Positions 8,701-17,735 are shown, numbered from the stretch's first letter. The stretch is DNA of 64,000 nucleotides from Paenibacillus sp. PvR098 (GCF_017833255.1 NZ_JAFIBU010000001.1:3508001-3572000); one strand, 5' to 3'. Program-made: numbers and translations. Notes: generated by a model not told the origin, from the letters alone.

Positions 8701-9891
8701 ATGATTGGTGCGAGAGTAATAAAGACTTGTCTGGCTGTTGCCATATCCATTCTTATTGCTAAAAGCTTGGATTTGTATGCATATCATTTTGCTGGAATCA
8801 TTGCTGTTTTATCTGTGCAACCGTCACTATATCGCTCATTACGTAATGGTGTTCAACAAACAGCCAGCGCTGTAATAGGAGCTGTTCTCGGGGCTATAGC
8901 CTTATTTACCCTAGGGGAATCTTTTTTAGCCATGGGGTTCATTACATTCCTGTTGATGGCACTCCATGTCTACATTAAGTGGACGAATTCCCTTTTAGTA
9001 TCCGTCGTCATCGCCATTAATACCATGGGAACGATAGGGCTTAATTTTTGGGAAGCGGCATACAATCAAATCGTCTTAGTATTCATTGGAACAGGTGTCG
9101 GAGCCCTAATCAATTTAGTACACAAGCCTGTTCATCAAGAAAGAGCGGAAGTCATCCTGAATCAGGCGGAAGGAATGCTTCGGGCGCTTCTTCATTATAT
9201 TTTTCTTGACTTGGAAAAAAATCGAATGACGCCGTATTCATCCATGAAAAATCAATTCGATGAAATTAGAATGTATATAAAAAAAGGTAAGGAGATTTCA
9301 GGTCTTATTAATGAAGATCGAAAGTTTCGTAAAAGCAATTTTAAAAATACATCTAAAATCTTCAAATCATTTGAAACGATGCTGGAACGAATTCATGACA
9401 TGTCCAAAGTTCTTACGAAAGTAGAATTAGTAGAGGATGAACTCATATTTTCGAAAAAAACAATTCATATTCTTATTACAATGCAAGAAAAGATCATTCA
9501 AGGGAAAAAGTTGAATCTGAAATTACTTAAGCGTGTATTAGATAAAAAAAGAAACCAATTGTGGAAGAATTCGATCGATTCGGAGGGGTTTTACAATTTT
9601 TATGGATATATAAAAGAATATCTTAATGAGCTGGAACATTTCCTAGTCGAAAACTCAGGTCAGATAAAAAAACAATTATCCTATTCTTCGATTGATCGTC
9701 CGGGACTTTTAGCGCAAATCTCTAAAATATTGGTAAAGTATAACTTAAATATTACGGACGTTTCCATACGCGTTAACGGTGAATTTGCAACTACAACAAT
9801 TGAGGGCACTTGTAAATTCGACTTTGAGGGTGACCAGATGCTCCAAGAAATTCTAAAGATCGATCATGTACTTTCGGTCGAATTTAGATAA
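8701..9891 (+). CDS. Aromatic-acid-exporter/FUSC-like membrane protein with C-terminal ACT domain
   Basis: This 396-residue protein has an N-terminal half (residues 1-145) with about five hydrophobic segments and the block VLSVQPSLYRSLRNGVQQT, typical of the aromatic acid exporter/DUF939 family. Residues 150-320 form a charged helical cytoplasmic domain. Residues about 325-396 read as an ACT domain (SSIDRPGLLAQISKILVKY, then LNITDVSIRV), the amino-acid-sensing fold. A paralogue at 59501 lacks the ACT part. The fusion suggests efflux gated by an amino acid or aromatic ligand; that is inference. It is the only gene between att-like copies at 8420 and 9914. Confidence 0.8.
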   Translation: MIGARVIKTCLAVAISILIAKSLDLYAYHFAGIIAVLSVQPSLYRSLRNGVQQTASAVIGAVLGAIALFTLGESFLAMGFITFLLMALHVYIKWTNSLLVSVVIAINTMGTIGLNFWEAAYNQIVLVFIGTGVGALINLVHKPVHQERAEVILNQAEGMLRALLHYIFLDLEKNRMTPYSSMKNQFDEIRMYIKKGKEISGLINEDRKFRKSNFKNTSKIFKSFETMLERIHDMSKVLTKVELVEDELIFSKKTIHILITMQEKIIQGKKLNLKLLKRVLDKKRNQLWKNSIDSEGFYNFYGYIKEYLNELEHFLVENSGQIKKQLSYSSIDRPGLLAQISKILVKYNLNITDVSIRVNGEFATTTIEGTCKFDFEGDQMLQEILKIDHVLSVEFR

Positions 9892-9913
9892 TCCGATGCT
9901 AAGTTGTTGAGGT

Positions 9914-9989
9914 GCTCGGGTGACAGCAAAACGGTGACTACACCCGTTGAAGCCTGTGTGCCATTCTTTTATTTCCGAGTTTTCATAAA
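9914..9989 (+). repeat. tmRNA (ssrA) 3'-end fragment, copy 1, decayed
   Basis: GCTCGGGTGACAGCAAAACG, then GTGACTACACCCGTTGAAGC and CTGTGTG, match the copies at 10423 and 18887. The T-arm is lost, leaving only TTTCATAAA of the core at 9981-9989. TACACCCGTAGA-like sequence 40-50 bases before the T-arm is typical of Bacillus-type tmRNA 3' ends. It is a remnant, not a functional RNA. Confidence 0.6.
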
Positions 9990-10016
9990 GGGGATGCGCG
10001 CGAGGGCATCCCCTTT
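9987..10016 (+). terminator. Terminator after tmRNA-like copy 1
   Basis: AAAGGGGATGC and GCATCCCCTTT form a perfect stem overlapping the last bases of the core. Confidence 0.75.
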
Positions 10017-10053
10017 GTCTGAGATATTGTCGATAGTTGTTCAAATTGGGGTT

Positions 10054-10082
10054 TAGGTAAAAACTTATATTTGTGATATAAT
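10054..10082 (+). promoter_or_regulatory. Extended -10 promoter of the small HTH gene, copy 1
   Basis: TGATATAAT (TATAAT at 10077-10082, TG at 10074) is an extended -10; the -35 is poor. The sequence from about 10050 to the gene is nearly identical at 18520, so promoter and gene were copied together. Confidence 0.65.
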
Positions 10083-10137
10083 AAAAGTATTCAGCCAAGA
10101 AAAGTTATTGGCTAAGAATAAGAAAGGTTGCAGATCT

Positions 10138-10365
10138 ATGCGTGCATTCAAAGACTGGAATCTAAAAGTGAAGAAAACTTTTAATGCGACAAGTAACGAA
10201 GTTGTATTAACTGTTACCGAAGCAGGGAGTTTATTAGGTCTTTCTAAAGATCAAATGAAAACCTATGTAGATAAAAGCGGGCTAACCAAAGTTCCGATCA
10301 TGAGAAGTGTTCATAGGTACCTTTTATTGAAAAGTGAAATAGATGAGATAATAAAAAAATCATAG
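10138..10365 (+). CDS. Small excisionase-like HTH protein, copy 1
   Basis: This 75-residue protein contains VVLTVTEAGSLLGLSKDQMK, a MerR/excisionase-type helix-turn-helix, and the wing-like region VHRYLLLKSEIDEIIKK. I chose the ATG behind AGAAAGG; an in-frame TTG at 10108 is an alternative. A second copy at 18603 differs at only a few residues. Both copies sit directly upstream of a tmRNA 3'-end fragment, the position expected of a recombination directionality factor. It could also be a simple regulator. No integrase is nearby. Confidence 0.7.
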   Translation: MRAFKDWNLKVKKTFNATSNEVVLTVTEAGSLLGLSKDQMKTYVDKSGLTKVPIMRSVHRYLLLKSEIDEIIKKS

Positions 10366-10384
10366 CTGTTACACATATAGGGCT

Positions 10385-10407
10385 AACACCGGTGAGGTGT
10401 TTTTTAT
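10385..10407 (+). terminator. Terminator of small HTH gene, copy 1
   Basis: AACACC and GGTGTT with a 5-base loop, then TTTTATT. The same hairpin occurs after copy 2. Confidence 0.6.
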
Positions 10408-10422
10408 TATAACGGGGCGCAG

Positions 10423-10508
10423 CTCGGGTGACATCAAAACGGTGACTACACCCGTAGAGGCTTGCGTGGCGTTATCTTCGGACAGGGGTTCGGATCCTCG
10501 CGTCTCCG
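10423..10508 (+). repeat. tmRNA (ssrA) 3'-end fragment, copy 2
   Basis: Reads like the last 85 bases of a tmRNA: CTCGGGTGACATCAAAACGG, GACTACACCCGTAGAGGC, then GGACAGGGGTTCGGATCCTC, which folds as a T-arm, and the acceptor strand CGCGTCTCC. The usual loop TTCGACT is TTCGGAT here and the final CCATAAA is CCGCAAA, so this copy has drifted. No 5' half of tmRNA is present within several kilobases. It marks the left edge of the trehalose module. Confidence 0.75.
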
Positions 10509-10510
10509 CA

Positions 10511-10554
10511 AAAAGCAAGAGTATCGACCCAATCGGTCGATACTCTTGCTTTTT
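10511..10554 (+). terminator. Terminator after tmRNA-like copy 2
   Basis: AAAAGCAAGAGTATCGACC and GGTCGATACTCTTGCTTTT form a perfect 19-bp stem. It serves the + strand and may also stop the convergent kinase gene. Confidence 0.8.
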
Positions 10555-10721
10555 GCGTTTATGGAGCGGTAAGGATAGGTGAAGCCAATTTTCGTAGATG
10601 AATACCTATGCCACATAGCTGCCGATGAAATTTTTGATTTTATCATGAAAAGGTCGCTTCCGTCACACCGTCGCTCGTTCCGTTCTGGTCAGTTGTGCTA
10701 AGCGGAGTGTATGGAATGTTC

Positions 10722-12034
10722 CTAATGTAACGGAAGTGAGACTTTTACCCGTGTTCCGTGGTTCAAACGACTCTCTACATGAATGGTGCCTTCAAAATGA
10801 TCCACTAGCTTATTTACCATAAATAAACCGATGCCTTGGCCGGCCTTTTCATCATTCATTTTTCCATATTTGCGGAAAAGTTTCCCCAATTGCTCCTCTG
10901 TCATTCCAATTCCCCAATCTTCCACTATGATGTCTAGAAAACCGTGGTTTGTACTAACGGAAACGGAAACGGTATTCCTCTCGAAGCTATATTTGATAGC
11001 ATTACTAATGAGATTGGACACAATTAACTTAAAGCCTTTGACATTGCTTAGAATCATCTCTGAGCCAGTCAATCGAATATCTGACTCCAATTTGATGTTT
11101 TGTGTTCTGCCCTTTATTTCCATGATTTCTAATACCTCGCCAATAATTTGCTGGGCTGCACCAATTTTCGGCGCCAGAGGGATTCGGTAGACAACATTTG
11201 TTCAGTCATAATGATATGTGATATTTCGTTATCGATAAGGTCTACATAGTCGCCAATAGCCTTTAGCTTATTCCTATCGTCCGTGTGGTCAAGACGGCTG
11301 TGGACTAGAGATGCATAGGCTTTAATGACTGTCAGTGGGTTTCGAACCTCATGGGAAACAACATGGACAAAATCAAGCTTTTGTTTATATAAGTCGATTT
11401 CGGATTCAAACTGGGTCTGAGCAGATAAGGTAGGGAAGGCCGTTCCCGATTTGCTGGGTTTACATTTTCGATATAAGTTTGAAAGAATGAATTCTTCATC
11501 GGTCAATAAATATTCGTGAGACCTCATCATTTCCAACTGTATGGCTGCGGGAACGGTGTTGGCATCATATGCGCATACGGTCAAAAATCCCAAACCAGCT
11601 ACAGTAACGTCACATTCACATTCGTAAGTATGCAATTTGTCCAGGATGTTATCTTGCTCACGCCAATCGACATGTCCCCAGAGTCGGACTTCTTTATTTA
11701 CTTTGAGGTGACGCTCTACAACTTCACTTAAATGATGTAGAACTCTGTTAAAATGGAAATCTTCATATATCCGATAAAATTCGACATTATCTATATAATG
11801 AATAGCCTTTTGTTGGTGTTCTGTTAGCTTCATTTCTTCCAACTTAGCGAGAATTAGCTTAAACCGTTCGGAACTATCTATGAAAATAACGTGCTGATTC
11901 AGATCAATACCGGCTTTAATAAAAGACACAGCGTTTTCGACATAGGTTTGTCGTGCTTGATAGAAGTAAAGGACGTGGGAACCGCTGTTTACATTGATAT
12001 GCTGGGTCAGTGAGATGCTATGGGTAATGGCCAA
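10722..12034 (-). pseudogene. MEDS-domain sensor histidine kinase, frameshifted
   Basis: Read from 12034 leftwards, residues 1-175 form a MEDS sensory domain (HVLYFYQARQTYVENAVSFI). A HisKA box follows with the phospho-His in FVHVVSHEVRNPLTVIKAY. That frame ends at 11129, while HATPase sequence (NLISNAIKYSF, VEDWGIGM, GQGIGLFMV) continues in another frame to 10722. The frames join as LAPKIGAAQQIIGEVLEIMEIKG if one base is restored near 11176-11184, so this is a one-base deletion. It is either a recent pseudogene or a sequencing error. It is divergent from treA and has no adjacent response regulator. Confidence 0.8.
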
Positions 12035-12084
12035 GCTATATCCCTCCTTTCTCCGTCTTTTTTACTCTAGCCGCCCCTTCCTGA

Positions 12085-12164
12085 ACATGTATATACAAAT
12101 TTATTTTTTCTGTTGACCGTTATATCTTCATCAGTTATACTAATAAAAACTTGTATATACAAGT
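12085..12164 (+). promoter_or_regulatory. Promoter of the trehalose operon with two TreR-type operators
   Basis: TTGACC (12113-12118), a 17-base spacer and TATACT (12136-12141) form a strong sigma-A promoter. ACTTGTATATACAAGT (12149-12164) is a perfect 16-base palindrome at the expected start of transcription. ACATGTATATACAAAT (12085-12100) lies just upstream of the -35. TTGTATATACAA is the core of the known Bacillus TreR operator, and the operon encodes a TreR-like regulator. Confidence 0.85.
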
Positions 12165-12231
12165 ATATATATCTACTTGTATTTGCTTCATCAAGGTGGA
12201 TATAGATCATAGTGGCTTTAAAAAGGATGAG

Positions 12232-13926
12232 ATGGTAGTGAAGAGTAACACAAACATAGAGAATGATTGGTGGAAAAAAAGCGTCATTTACCAAATATAT
12301 CCGAAAAGCTTTATGGATTCTGATGGAGATGGTGTTGGTGATTTAAAGGGGATTATTAGAAAGCTGGATTATCTCGCTCAATTAGGCGTAGATGTCATAT
12401 GGCTGACTCCTGTATATGAATCTCCGCAAAAAGATAATGGATATGATATCAGTGATTATTATCGGATCGACGAGACATACGGGACTCTAGAAGATTTTGA
12501 TGTTCTCATTCAGCAAGCTCGCGAAAGAAATATAAAAATCATTATGGATCTGGTTGTCAATCATACCTCAACCGAGCATGAATGGTTTAAACAATCAAGA
12601 AGCTCCAAAGATAATGAAAAAAGAAGTTATTACATATGGAAAGAATCGAAGGATGGGAAAGAACCGAATAATTGGGTTTCTAAGTTTGGCGGGTCCGCTT
12701 GGAAGTTTGACGAGATAACGGATGAATTCTTTTTGCACCTATTTGATCAAACTCAGGCGGATCTCAATTGGGAAAACGAGGAAATGAGAAAGCAAGTTTA
12801 CGAAATCATGCATTTTTGGCTTCAAAGAGGTGTAGAGGGTTTTAGATTGGATGTCATTAATCTCATTTCCAAAAATCAATGTTTTCCAAGCGATGAATCG
12901 GGGGACGGTCGTAAATATTATACAGACGGCCCAAAAGTACACGAGCTGATTCATGAAATGAACAGAGAAGTATTCTCCAAGTATCGGATGATAACGGTCG
13001 GAGAAATGTCGTCCACTACGATAGACCATTGTATTCGATACACCAACCCTGACCATCAGGAACTGGATATGGTTTTTAACTTTCATCACTTGAAGGTTGA
13101 TTATCTTGACGGTAACAAATGGGAGTTGGGAAGCTTTGATCTCGTAGCTCTAAAAAGGATTTTGAGCGAATGGCAGGTCGAAATGCATAAAGGCGGGGGA
13201 TGGAATGCACTGTTTTGGTGCAATCATGACCAACCAAGAATCGTAGGCAGATATGGAGACGATGATCAGTATCGCGAAGAATCCGCCAAAATGCTTGCGA
13301 CTACAATCCACATGATGCAAGGCACTCCCTATATTTATCAGGGTGAAGAAATAGGCATGACGGACCCGAAATTTGATAGCATCCATGACTACCGTGATGT
13401 TGAAAGCCTTAACATGTTTAAGATCATGCAGGATCAGGGACGAGATGTTAAGGAGATCATGGATGTTATTCAAAGAAGATCCAGGGATAATTCGAGGACC
13501 CCTATGCAGTGGGATTCGAGCCAAAACGCCGGATTTACCGAAGGAGATCCATGGATAAAAACAGCGCCAAACTGCAAGGTCATCAATGTGGAATCGGCTT
13601 TAGAGAATCCTGATTCTGTGTTCTATCATTATCAACATTTGATTAAACTCCGAAAGGAATTAGAGATTATCACTTCCGGAGATTATCAGTTGATTTTGGA
13701 AGATCATCAAGAGATCTTTTCATATCTGAGAAATGGAGAAAATGAAAAGGTGTTAGTGGTTAATAATTTTTCGCGGCATGAATCCGTATTTGAACTGCCG
13801 GAGGAAATCAATCTGCATGGGTATCAAAGCCGCATTTTAATATCGAATTATGAGGCGTCAAACACGGATGTTTACCGAATGGTATTGCGGCCTTATGAAT
13901 CCATCGTGTACCATTTTGAAAAATAA
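12232..13926 (+). CDS. treA: Trehalose-6-phosphate hydrolase-type GH13 alpha-glucosidase
   Basis: This protein of about 564 residues closely follows Bacillus TreA: WWKKSVIYQIYPKSFMDSDG, NGYDISDYY, the DLVVNHTSTEHEWF block, catalytic Asp in GFRLDVINL, acid/base Glu in TVGEMSSTT, and CNHDQPR. Start is ATG 12232 or GTG 12238 behind AAAGGATGAG; the longer frame from 12151 reads through the operator and is rejected. TreA enzymes normally cleave trehalose 6-phosphate made by a PTS. Here the neighbours encode an ABC importer, which delivers unphosphorylated sugar, so the true substrate may be trehalose itself or another alpha-glucoside. Confidence 0.9.
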   Translation: MVVKSNTNIENDWWKKSVIYQIYPKSFMDSDGDGVGDLKGIIRKLDYLAQLGVDVIWLTPVYESPQKDNGYDISDYYRIDETYGTLEDFDVLIQQARERNIKIIMDLVVNHTSTEHEWFKQSRSSKDNEKRSYYIWKESKDGKEPNNWVSKFGGSAWKFDEITDEFFLHLFDQTQADLNWENEEMRKQVYEIMHFWLQRGVEGFRLDVINLISKNQCFPSDESGDGRKYYTDGPKVHELIHEMNREVFSKYRMITVGEMSSTTIDHCIRYTNPDHQELDMVFNFHHLKVDYLDGNKWELGSFDLVALKRILSEWQVEMHKGGGWNALFWCNHDQPRIVGRYGDDDQYREESAKMLATTIHMMQGTPYIYQGEEIGMTDPKFDSIHDYRDVESLNMFKIMQDQGRDVKEIMDVIQRRSRDNSRTPMQWDSSQNAGFTEGDPWIKTAPNCKVINVESALENPDSVFYHYQHLIKLRKELEIITSGDYQLILEDHQEIFSYLRNGENEKVLVVNNFSRHESVFELPEEINLHGYQSRILISNYEASNTDVYRMVLRPYESIVYHFEK

Positions 13927-13946
13927 TGGCCGATAGGGGCGTTACA

Positions 13947-14666
13947 ATGAAAAATAAGTATACGGCGATCTACAATGATGTCGTCAGTAAAATAGAAAAT
14001 GGCGAGATCGAAGCCAATACCTTACTTTCTTCTGAAAACGAACTGGTTCTTCAATATGAAACATCAAGAGAGACGGTAAGAAAAGCACTGAATTTACTGT
14101 CCCAGAATGGCTATATTCAGAAAATTAGGGGTAAGGGTTCCGTTGTATTGGAAACAAAGAGATTTAATTTTCCTATATCAGGCTTAGTGAGTTTTAAAGA
14201 GCTTGCGCAGAAATTAGGCGGAACATCTAAAACGATCGTTGAGGAGCTAAAGGTCGTTAAGCCTGACATGTTTATCTCGACGCATTTAGAAACAGACGAA
14301 GATGATGAAATATGGAAGATTATGCGGGTGAGGCAGATTGGAAATGAAAAAATTATTTTGGATAAGGATTTTTTCAAAAAGAAATATATCCCTGACTTGA
14401 CCATCAAAATATGCGAGGACTCCATTTATGAGTACATCGAAAGCGAACTGGGTCTTAAGATCGGATACGCGAAAAAGGTCATTTCCGTTCAGGAGGCTTC
14501 GGAAGAAGATAAAACCTATTTGCATTTGGACAATTACACGATGGTTGTAGTAGTGGAAAATTACGTGTACTTGAATGATACGACTTTATTTCAATATACG
14601 GAATCCAGACATAGGCCGGATAAATTTAAGTTCGTGGATTTTGCAAGAAGGAATAATAATCTGTAG
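13947..14666 (+). CDS. treR: GntR-family repressor, TreR type
   Basis: This 239-residue protein starts at ATG 13947, 8 bases after AGGGG. The N-terminal winged helix (residues 3-72) has YTAIYNDVVSKIENGEIE, LLSSENELVLQYETSRETVR and IRGKGSVVL. A UTRA effector domain follows to the end (HLDNYTMVVVVENYVYL). Size and layout match TreR. It lies 20 bases after treA and is the obvious ligand of the two TTGTATATACAA palindromes upstream of treA. The effector in B. subtilis is trehalose 6-phosphate; with ABC import it may differ here. Confidence 0.85.
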   Translation: MKNKYTAIYNDVVSKIENGEIEANTLLSSENELVLQYETSRETVRKALNLLSQNGYIQKIRGKGSVVLETKRFNFPISGLVSFKELAQKLGGTSKTIVEELKVVKPDMFISTHLETDEDDEIWKIMRVRQIGNEKIILDKDFFKKKYIPDLTIKICEDSIYEYIESELGLKIGYAKKVISVQEASEEDKTYLHLDNYTMVVVVENYVYLNDTTLFQYTESRHRPDKFKFVDFARRNNNL

Positions 14667-14688
14667 ATGGCTGCGAGGGAATTCATCG

Positions 14689-15549
14689 ATGCTAAATTAT
14701 TTGAAAAAGTACAATTTGGAAATATTATTTTTGCTCCCCCTCTCTCTATATATTTTAGGGTTTACGATGATCCCGATAACGAAGAGTATCATGATGGGGT
14801 TTCAAGATAATATTACGGGTCAGTGGACTTTATCCGTATATGAATATCTGTTTAGTAAACCTGATTTCATGAGATCCATTTGGAATACCATCGGGGTCAC
14901 GATCATTGGCCTAACGATTCAAATTAGCCTGGGGCTTTTCGTTGCCATCGTGCTCAAACAAACCTTTAAAGGCAAAAGTATCATAAGAGCCCTTGTGTTG
15001 ATGCCGATGGGTATACCTACCCTGGTATCAGGTGTAACGCTGCTGTACGTATTCGGAACACAGGGTTATTTAAATGAATTGTTATATCGAATAGGTTTGA
15101 TCGAAGTGCCAATCAATTGGACTAGCGGAAATATCCAGAGTTTGTTTGTCATCGCTATTGCGGATACATGGAAGGTATTGCCCATCGTGGTGCTTCTTTT
15201 ATTAGCTGGATTGGAATCGATTTCAAAAGATGTTTATGAAGCTAGCAGCATTGATGGTGCGTCCAAATGGCATGATTTCAGGTATGTTACCCTTCCGCTG
15301 CTGAAGCCTGCCATTACGATGACAGTGATTCTACGGGCTGTTGATTCGTTTAGAATTTTTGAATTGCCGCAAATTTTAGTCGGTAAATCCGTTCCGTTCC
15401 TATCCACGTATGCCTACGAGGAGTATGCCTATAATAACTTGAGTGCATCTGGAGCTGCCTCCACCGTACTACTGGTTCTCATATTAATATTTGTCATGCT
15501 ATACATCAAGTTTGTAGACAAAGGGGAGGGGCTAAGCAGTGGCAAGTAA
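14689..15549 (+). CDS. Sugar ABC transporter permease, MalF/UgpA type
   Basis: This 286-residue inner-membrane protein has about six hydrophobic segments. Its cytoplasmic EAA loop reads EASSIDGASKWHDFRYVTLPLLKP, which contacts the ATPase. I chose ATG 14689 behind GCGAGGGA; longer frames overlap treR. It pairs with the next gene as the heterodimeric channel. No ATPase gene is in the operon, so a shared MsmX-type ATPase encoded elsewhere is likely. Confidence 0.9.
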   Translation: MLNYLKKYNLEILFLLPLSLYILGFTMIPITKSIMMGFQDNITGQWTLSVYEYLFSKPDFMRSIWNTIGVTIIGLTIQISLGLFVAIVLKQTFKGKSIIRALVLMPMGIPTLVSGVTLLYVFGTQGYLNELLYRIGLIEVPINWTSGNIQSLFVIAIADTWKVLPIVVLLLLAGLESISKDVYEASSIDGASKWHDFRYVTLPLLKPAITMTVILRAVDSFRIFELPQILVGKSVPFLSTYAYEEYAYNNLSASGAASTVLLVLILIFVMLYIKFVDKGEGLSSGK

Positions 15550-16360
15550 ATCGGCTAATACGAAAATATGGATATACCTCTCGGTTCTTATCATCAGCTT
15601 TTGTATGATTGCGCCGGTATATATATTGATAAAAATATCTTTCAGCGAGCCTCATGAAGTGTTGACGCAGCACCCTACGTTTTTAATTCATGACGTAACG
15701 TTTAAACATTGGAAACAGGTTTTTGAATCAGGTAATTTGTGGGAACCCTTAAGGAAAAGCTTTACAGTGGCATCGCTAACCATGCTTCTGGCTCTTGCGA
15801 TTGTAACACCTGCCTCCTATGCCATTTCCAGACTGAATAAAAAAGCGAAGTACATTTTTATTTTAACGCTGTTTTTTACAAAAATGTTTCCTGTTGTGGG
15901 GATTGCGCTTCCGATCTCGGTCACTTTTTTGAAATGGAATTTACTCGATACGGATATTGGACTGGTGCTGGCGCATTTAATCGGACAACTGCCCTTTATG
16001 GCGTGGATTCTTGTGGCTACCTTTTCGGCCATTCCCTTCGATTTGGAGGAGTCTGCAGCCATCGACGGGGCTAGCCGCATGCAGACCCTATCTAAAGTGA
16101 TCCTTCCTGTTGCAATGCAAGGGATTGCTGTTGCGGCTTTATATGTATGGCTTAATTCATGGAATGAATTTACGTATGCCCTATATTTGTCCCTTTCCAC
16201 AAAAACGATGCCGCTTCAAATTTATTACTATGTCGAAAGAGGCGGGTTCTTCCAACAGGCAGCCTATGCAACCATACTGGCCATTCCTGTAGTACTGATC
16301 ACTTTTATTCTTCAAAGATACCTGAAATCCGATTATCTCGGTGGGGCGGTAAAAGGGTAA
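15539..16360 (+). CDS. Sugar ABC transporter permease, MalG/UgpE type
   Basis: This 273-residue permease starts at a GTG overlapping the end of the previous gene by 11 bases, which implies translational coupling. It has about six membrane segments and the EAA loop EESAAIDGASRMQTLSKVILP. The C-terminus ends DYLGGAVKG, as is usual for this permease class. It forms the second half of the trehalose/alpha-glucoside channel. Confidence 0.9.
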   Translation: MASKSANTKIWIYLSVLIISFCMIAPVYILIKISFSEPHEVLTQHPTFLIHDVTFKHWKQVFESGNLWEPLRKSFTVASLTMLLALAIVTPASYAISRLNKKAKYIFILTLFFTKMFPVVGIALPISVTFLKWNLLDTDIGLVLAHLIGQLPFMAWILVATFSAIPFDLEESAAIDGASRMQTLSKVILPVAMQGIAVAALYVWLNSWNEFTYALYLSLSTKTMPLQIYYYVERGGFFQQAAYATILAIPVVLITFILQRYLKSDYLGGAVKG

Positions 16361-16376
16361 GTCGCCCTTTTATCGG
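16347..16376 (+). terminator. Intercistronic hairpin before the binding-protein gene
   Basis: Sequence around GTAAAAGGGT and CCCTTTTATCGG can pair across the end of the permease gene. It has no T run. It may stabilise or attenuate the message so that the binding protein is made in different amount from the permeases. Confidence 0.35.
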
Positions 16377-16421
16377 TTATACATGCAGGCAAGGCTAAAA
16401 AAATTTTTGGGGGAATCCATC

Positions 16422-17675
16422 ATGAACACATCGATGAAAAAGCTAGTAACCGTAGGACTTTCAACCGTAATGGTGTCGGGAATCATTGCAGGCTGCGCCA
16501 AGAGCGACGATTCCGGCAATACTGCATCCTCGGAGTCCAAAACGTTGCGAGTGACTATGGCTTTAAGTGAAGAGGAATGGGCAGTGATGAGGAAAGAAAT
16601 CATTCCTCAATTTGAACAGGCCAATAATGCCAAGGTTGAAGCTATTCAGGTTGAAGCCAAGGATGTAGTTAAAAAGCTGGAAGCGATGAAGCAGGCAGGT
16701 AAGATGGAGATTGACCTCATTGCGCAGGATGTAAACAATACCGCGTCACTCGTTTCCAAGGGATTGGTTGAAGACCTATCTGCCTATAAAAGCAAAATTC
16801 CAAGCGAATCGATTGGGAAATTGGTGGATGCCGGCGATTTTGAAGGTAAAACCTACTTCTTGCCATACCGACCTAATGTCGAGATTAACTATTATAACGA
16901 AAAGAAATTTAATCAATACGGCCTGACCCCCCCTACAACATGGGATGAGCTATTGCACGTGGCGAAAACATTGAAAGAAAAAGAGCAAATCGGAAGACTC
17001 GCTTTGAAAATTAAATTATCCGGCGATGTCATCGAAATTGTTGAGTTTATTAGACAGGCTGGCGGAGATCCGCTTGTTTTAAATGATGAAGGCACCATCA
17101 AAGCATACACGTTCCTGCAGGAGCTGTGGCCGTATCTGTCTGAAGATACATTAAAAGCAAGCTTTAGTTCGACGAACGGTTTCTTGGCTCAGGAATCTGT
17201 TTATTACGCTCCAAATTGGCCCTTTGGCGTTAATATTATCGTAAAAGAAGGCGGCAAGACAGAGATTAAAGCGAACTCAGGCTACAGTGGACCTGCTGGC
17301 GCCGTCAAAACCTTGGGTGGAGAAGTTGTAGGTATACCGGTAGGCTCTCCAAACAAGGAATTAGCTGTTTCGTTTATGGAATATTTAATGTCCAAAGAAG
17401 TTCAAGAAACAATGGTTACCAAGCTGGGTTGGCCATCCTTTAGAAGCGACGTTTACGGTCAAGTGGAAGATTGGCAAAAGCCATACTTTGAAGCCACTCA
17501 AAAAGGCTTAGAAGTGGCTGTACCCCTTTCTAACGTTCCCTATTGGGCTGATGTAAATAAAGCGATCAATGAGTCGTTGAAAGAGGTCGTTATCGATAGA
17601 AAAGATGTTAAAACGACATTAGATAAGTATGCAGCAGTGATCCAAAAAGCTAAGAGTGATTATGAAAATAAGTAA
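16422..17675 (+). CDS. Extracellular solute-binding lipoprotein for the trehalose-type ABC transporter
   Basis: This 417-residue protein starts at ATG 16422 behind GGGGGA. The signal peptide ends in a lipobox SGIIAGC (Cys about 24), so it is anchored to the outer face of the membrane. The rest is a family 1 sugar-binding fold, with YYNEKKFNQYGLTPPTTWDEL and a C-terminal helical region. The position next to treA, treR and two permeases makes trehalose or a related alpha-glucoside the likely ligand; the sequence alone does not fix it. Confidence 0.9.
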   Translation: MNTSMKKLVTVGLSTVMVSGIIAGCAKSDDSGNTASSESKTLRVTMALSEEEWAVMRKEIIPQFEQANNAKVEAIQVEAKDVVKKLEAMKQAGKMEIDLIAQDVNNTASLVSKGLVEDLSAYKSKIPSESIGKLVDAGDFEGKTYFLPYRPNVEINYYNEKKFNQYGLTPPTTWDELLHVAKTLKEKEQIGRLALKIKLSGDVIEIVEFIRQAGGDPLVLNDEGTIKAYTFLQELWPYLSEDTLKASFSSTNGFLAQESVYYAPNWPFGVNIIVKEGGKTEIKANSGYSGPAGAVKTLGGEVVGIPVGSPNKELAVSFMEYLMSKEVQETMVTKLGWPSFRSDVYGQVEDWQKPYFEATQKGLEVAVPLSNVPYWADVNKAINESLKEVVIDRKDVKTTLDKYAAVIQKAKSDYENK

Positions 17676-17735
17676 AGGTTAATATGGGAGAAGGGTTCCC
17701 CCATATTAATCTGATCTTATGGGGGAGACTTTTAA

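Noticed and set aside
12151-12231. N-terminal extension of treA to base 12151
   Set aside because: It would start inside the operator palindrome and at the predicted transcription start, with no ribosome binding site.
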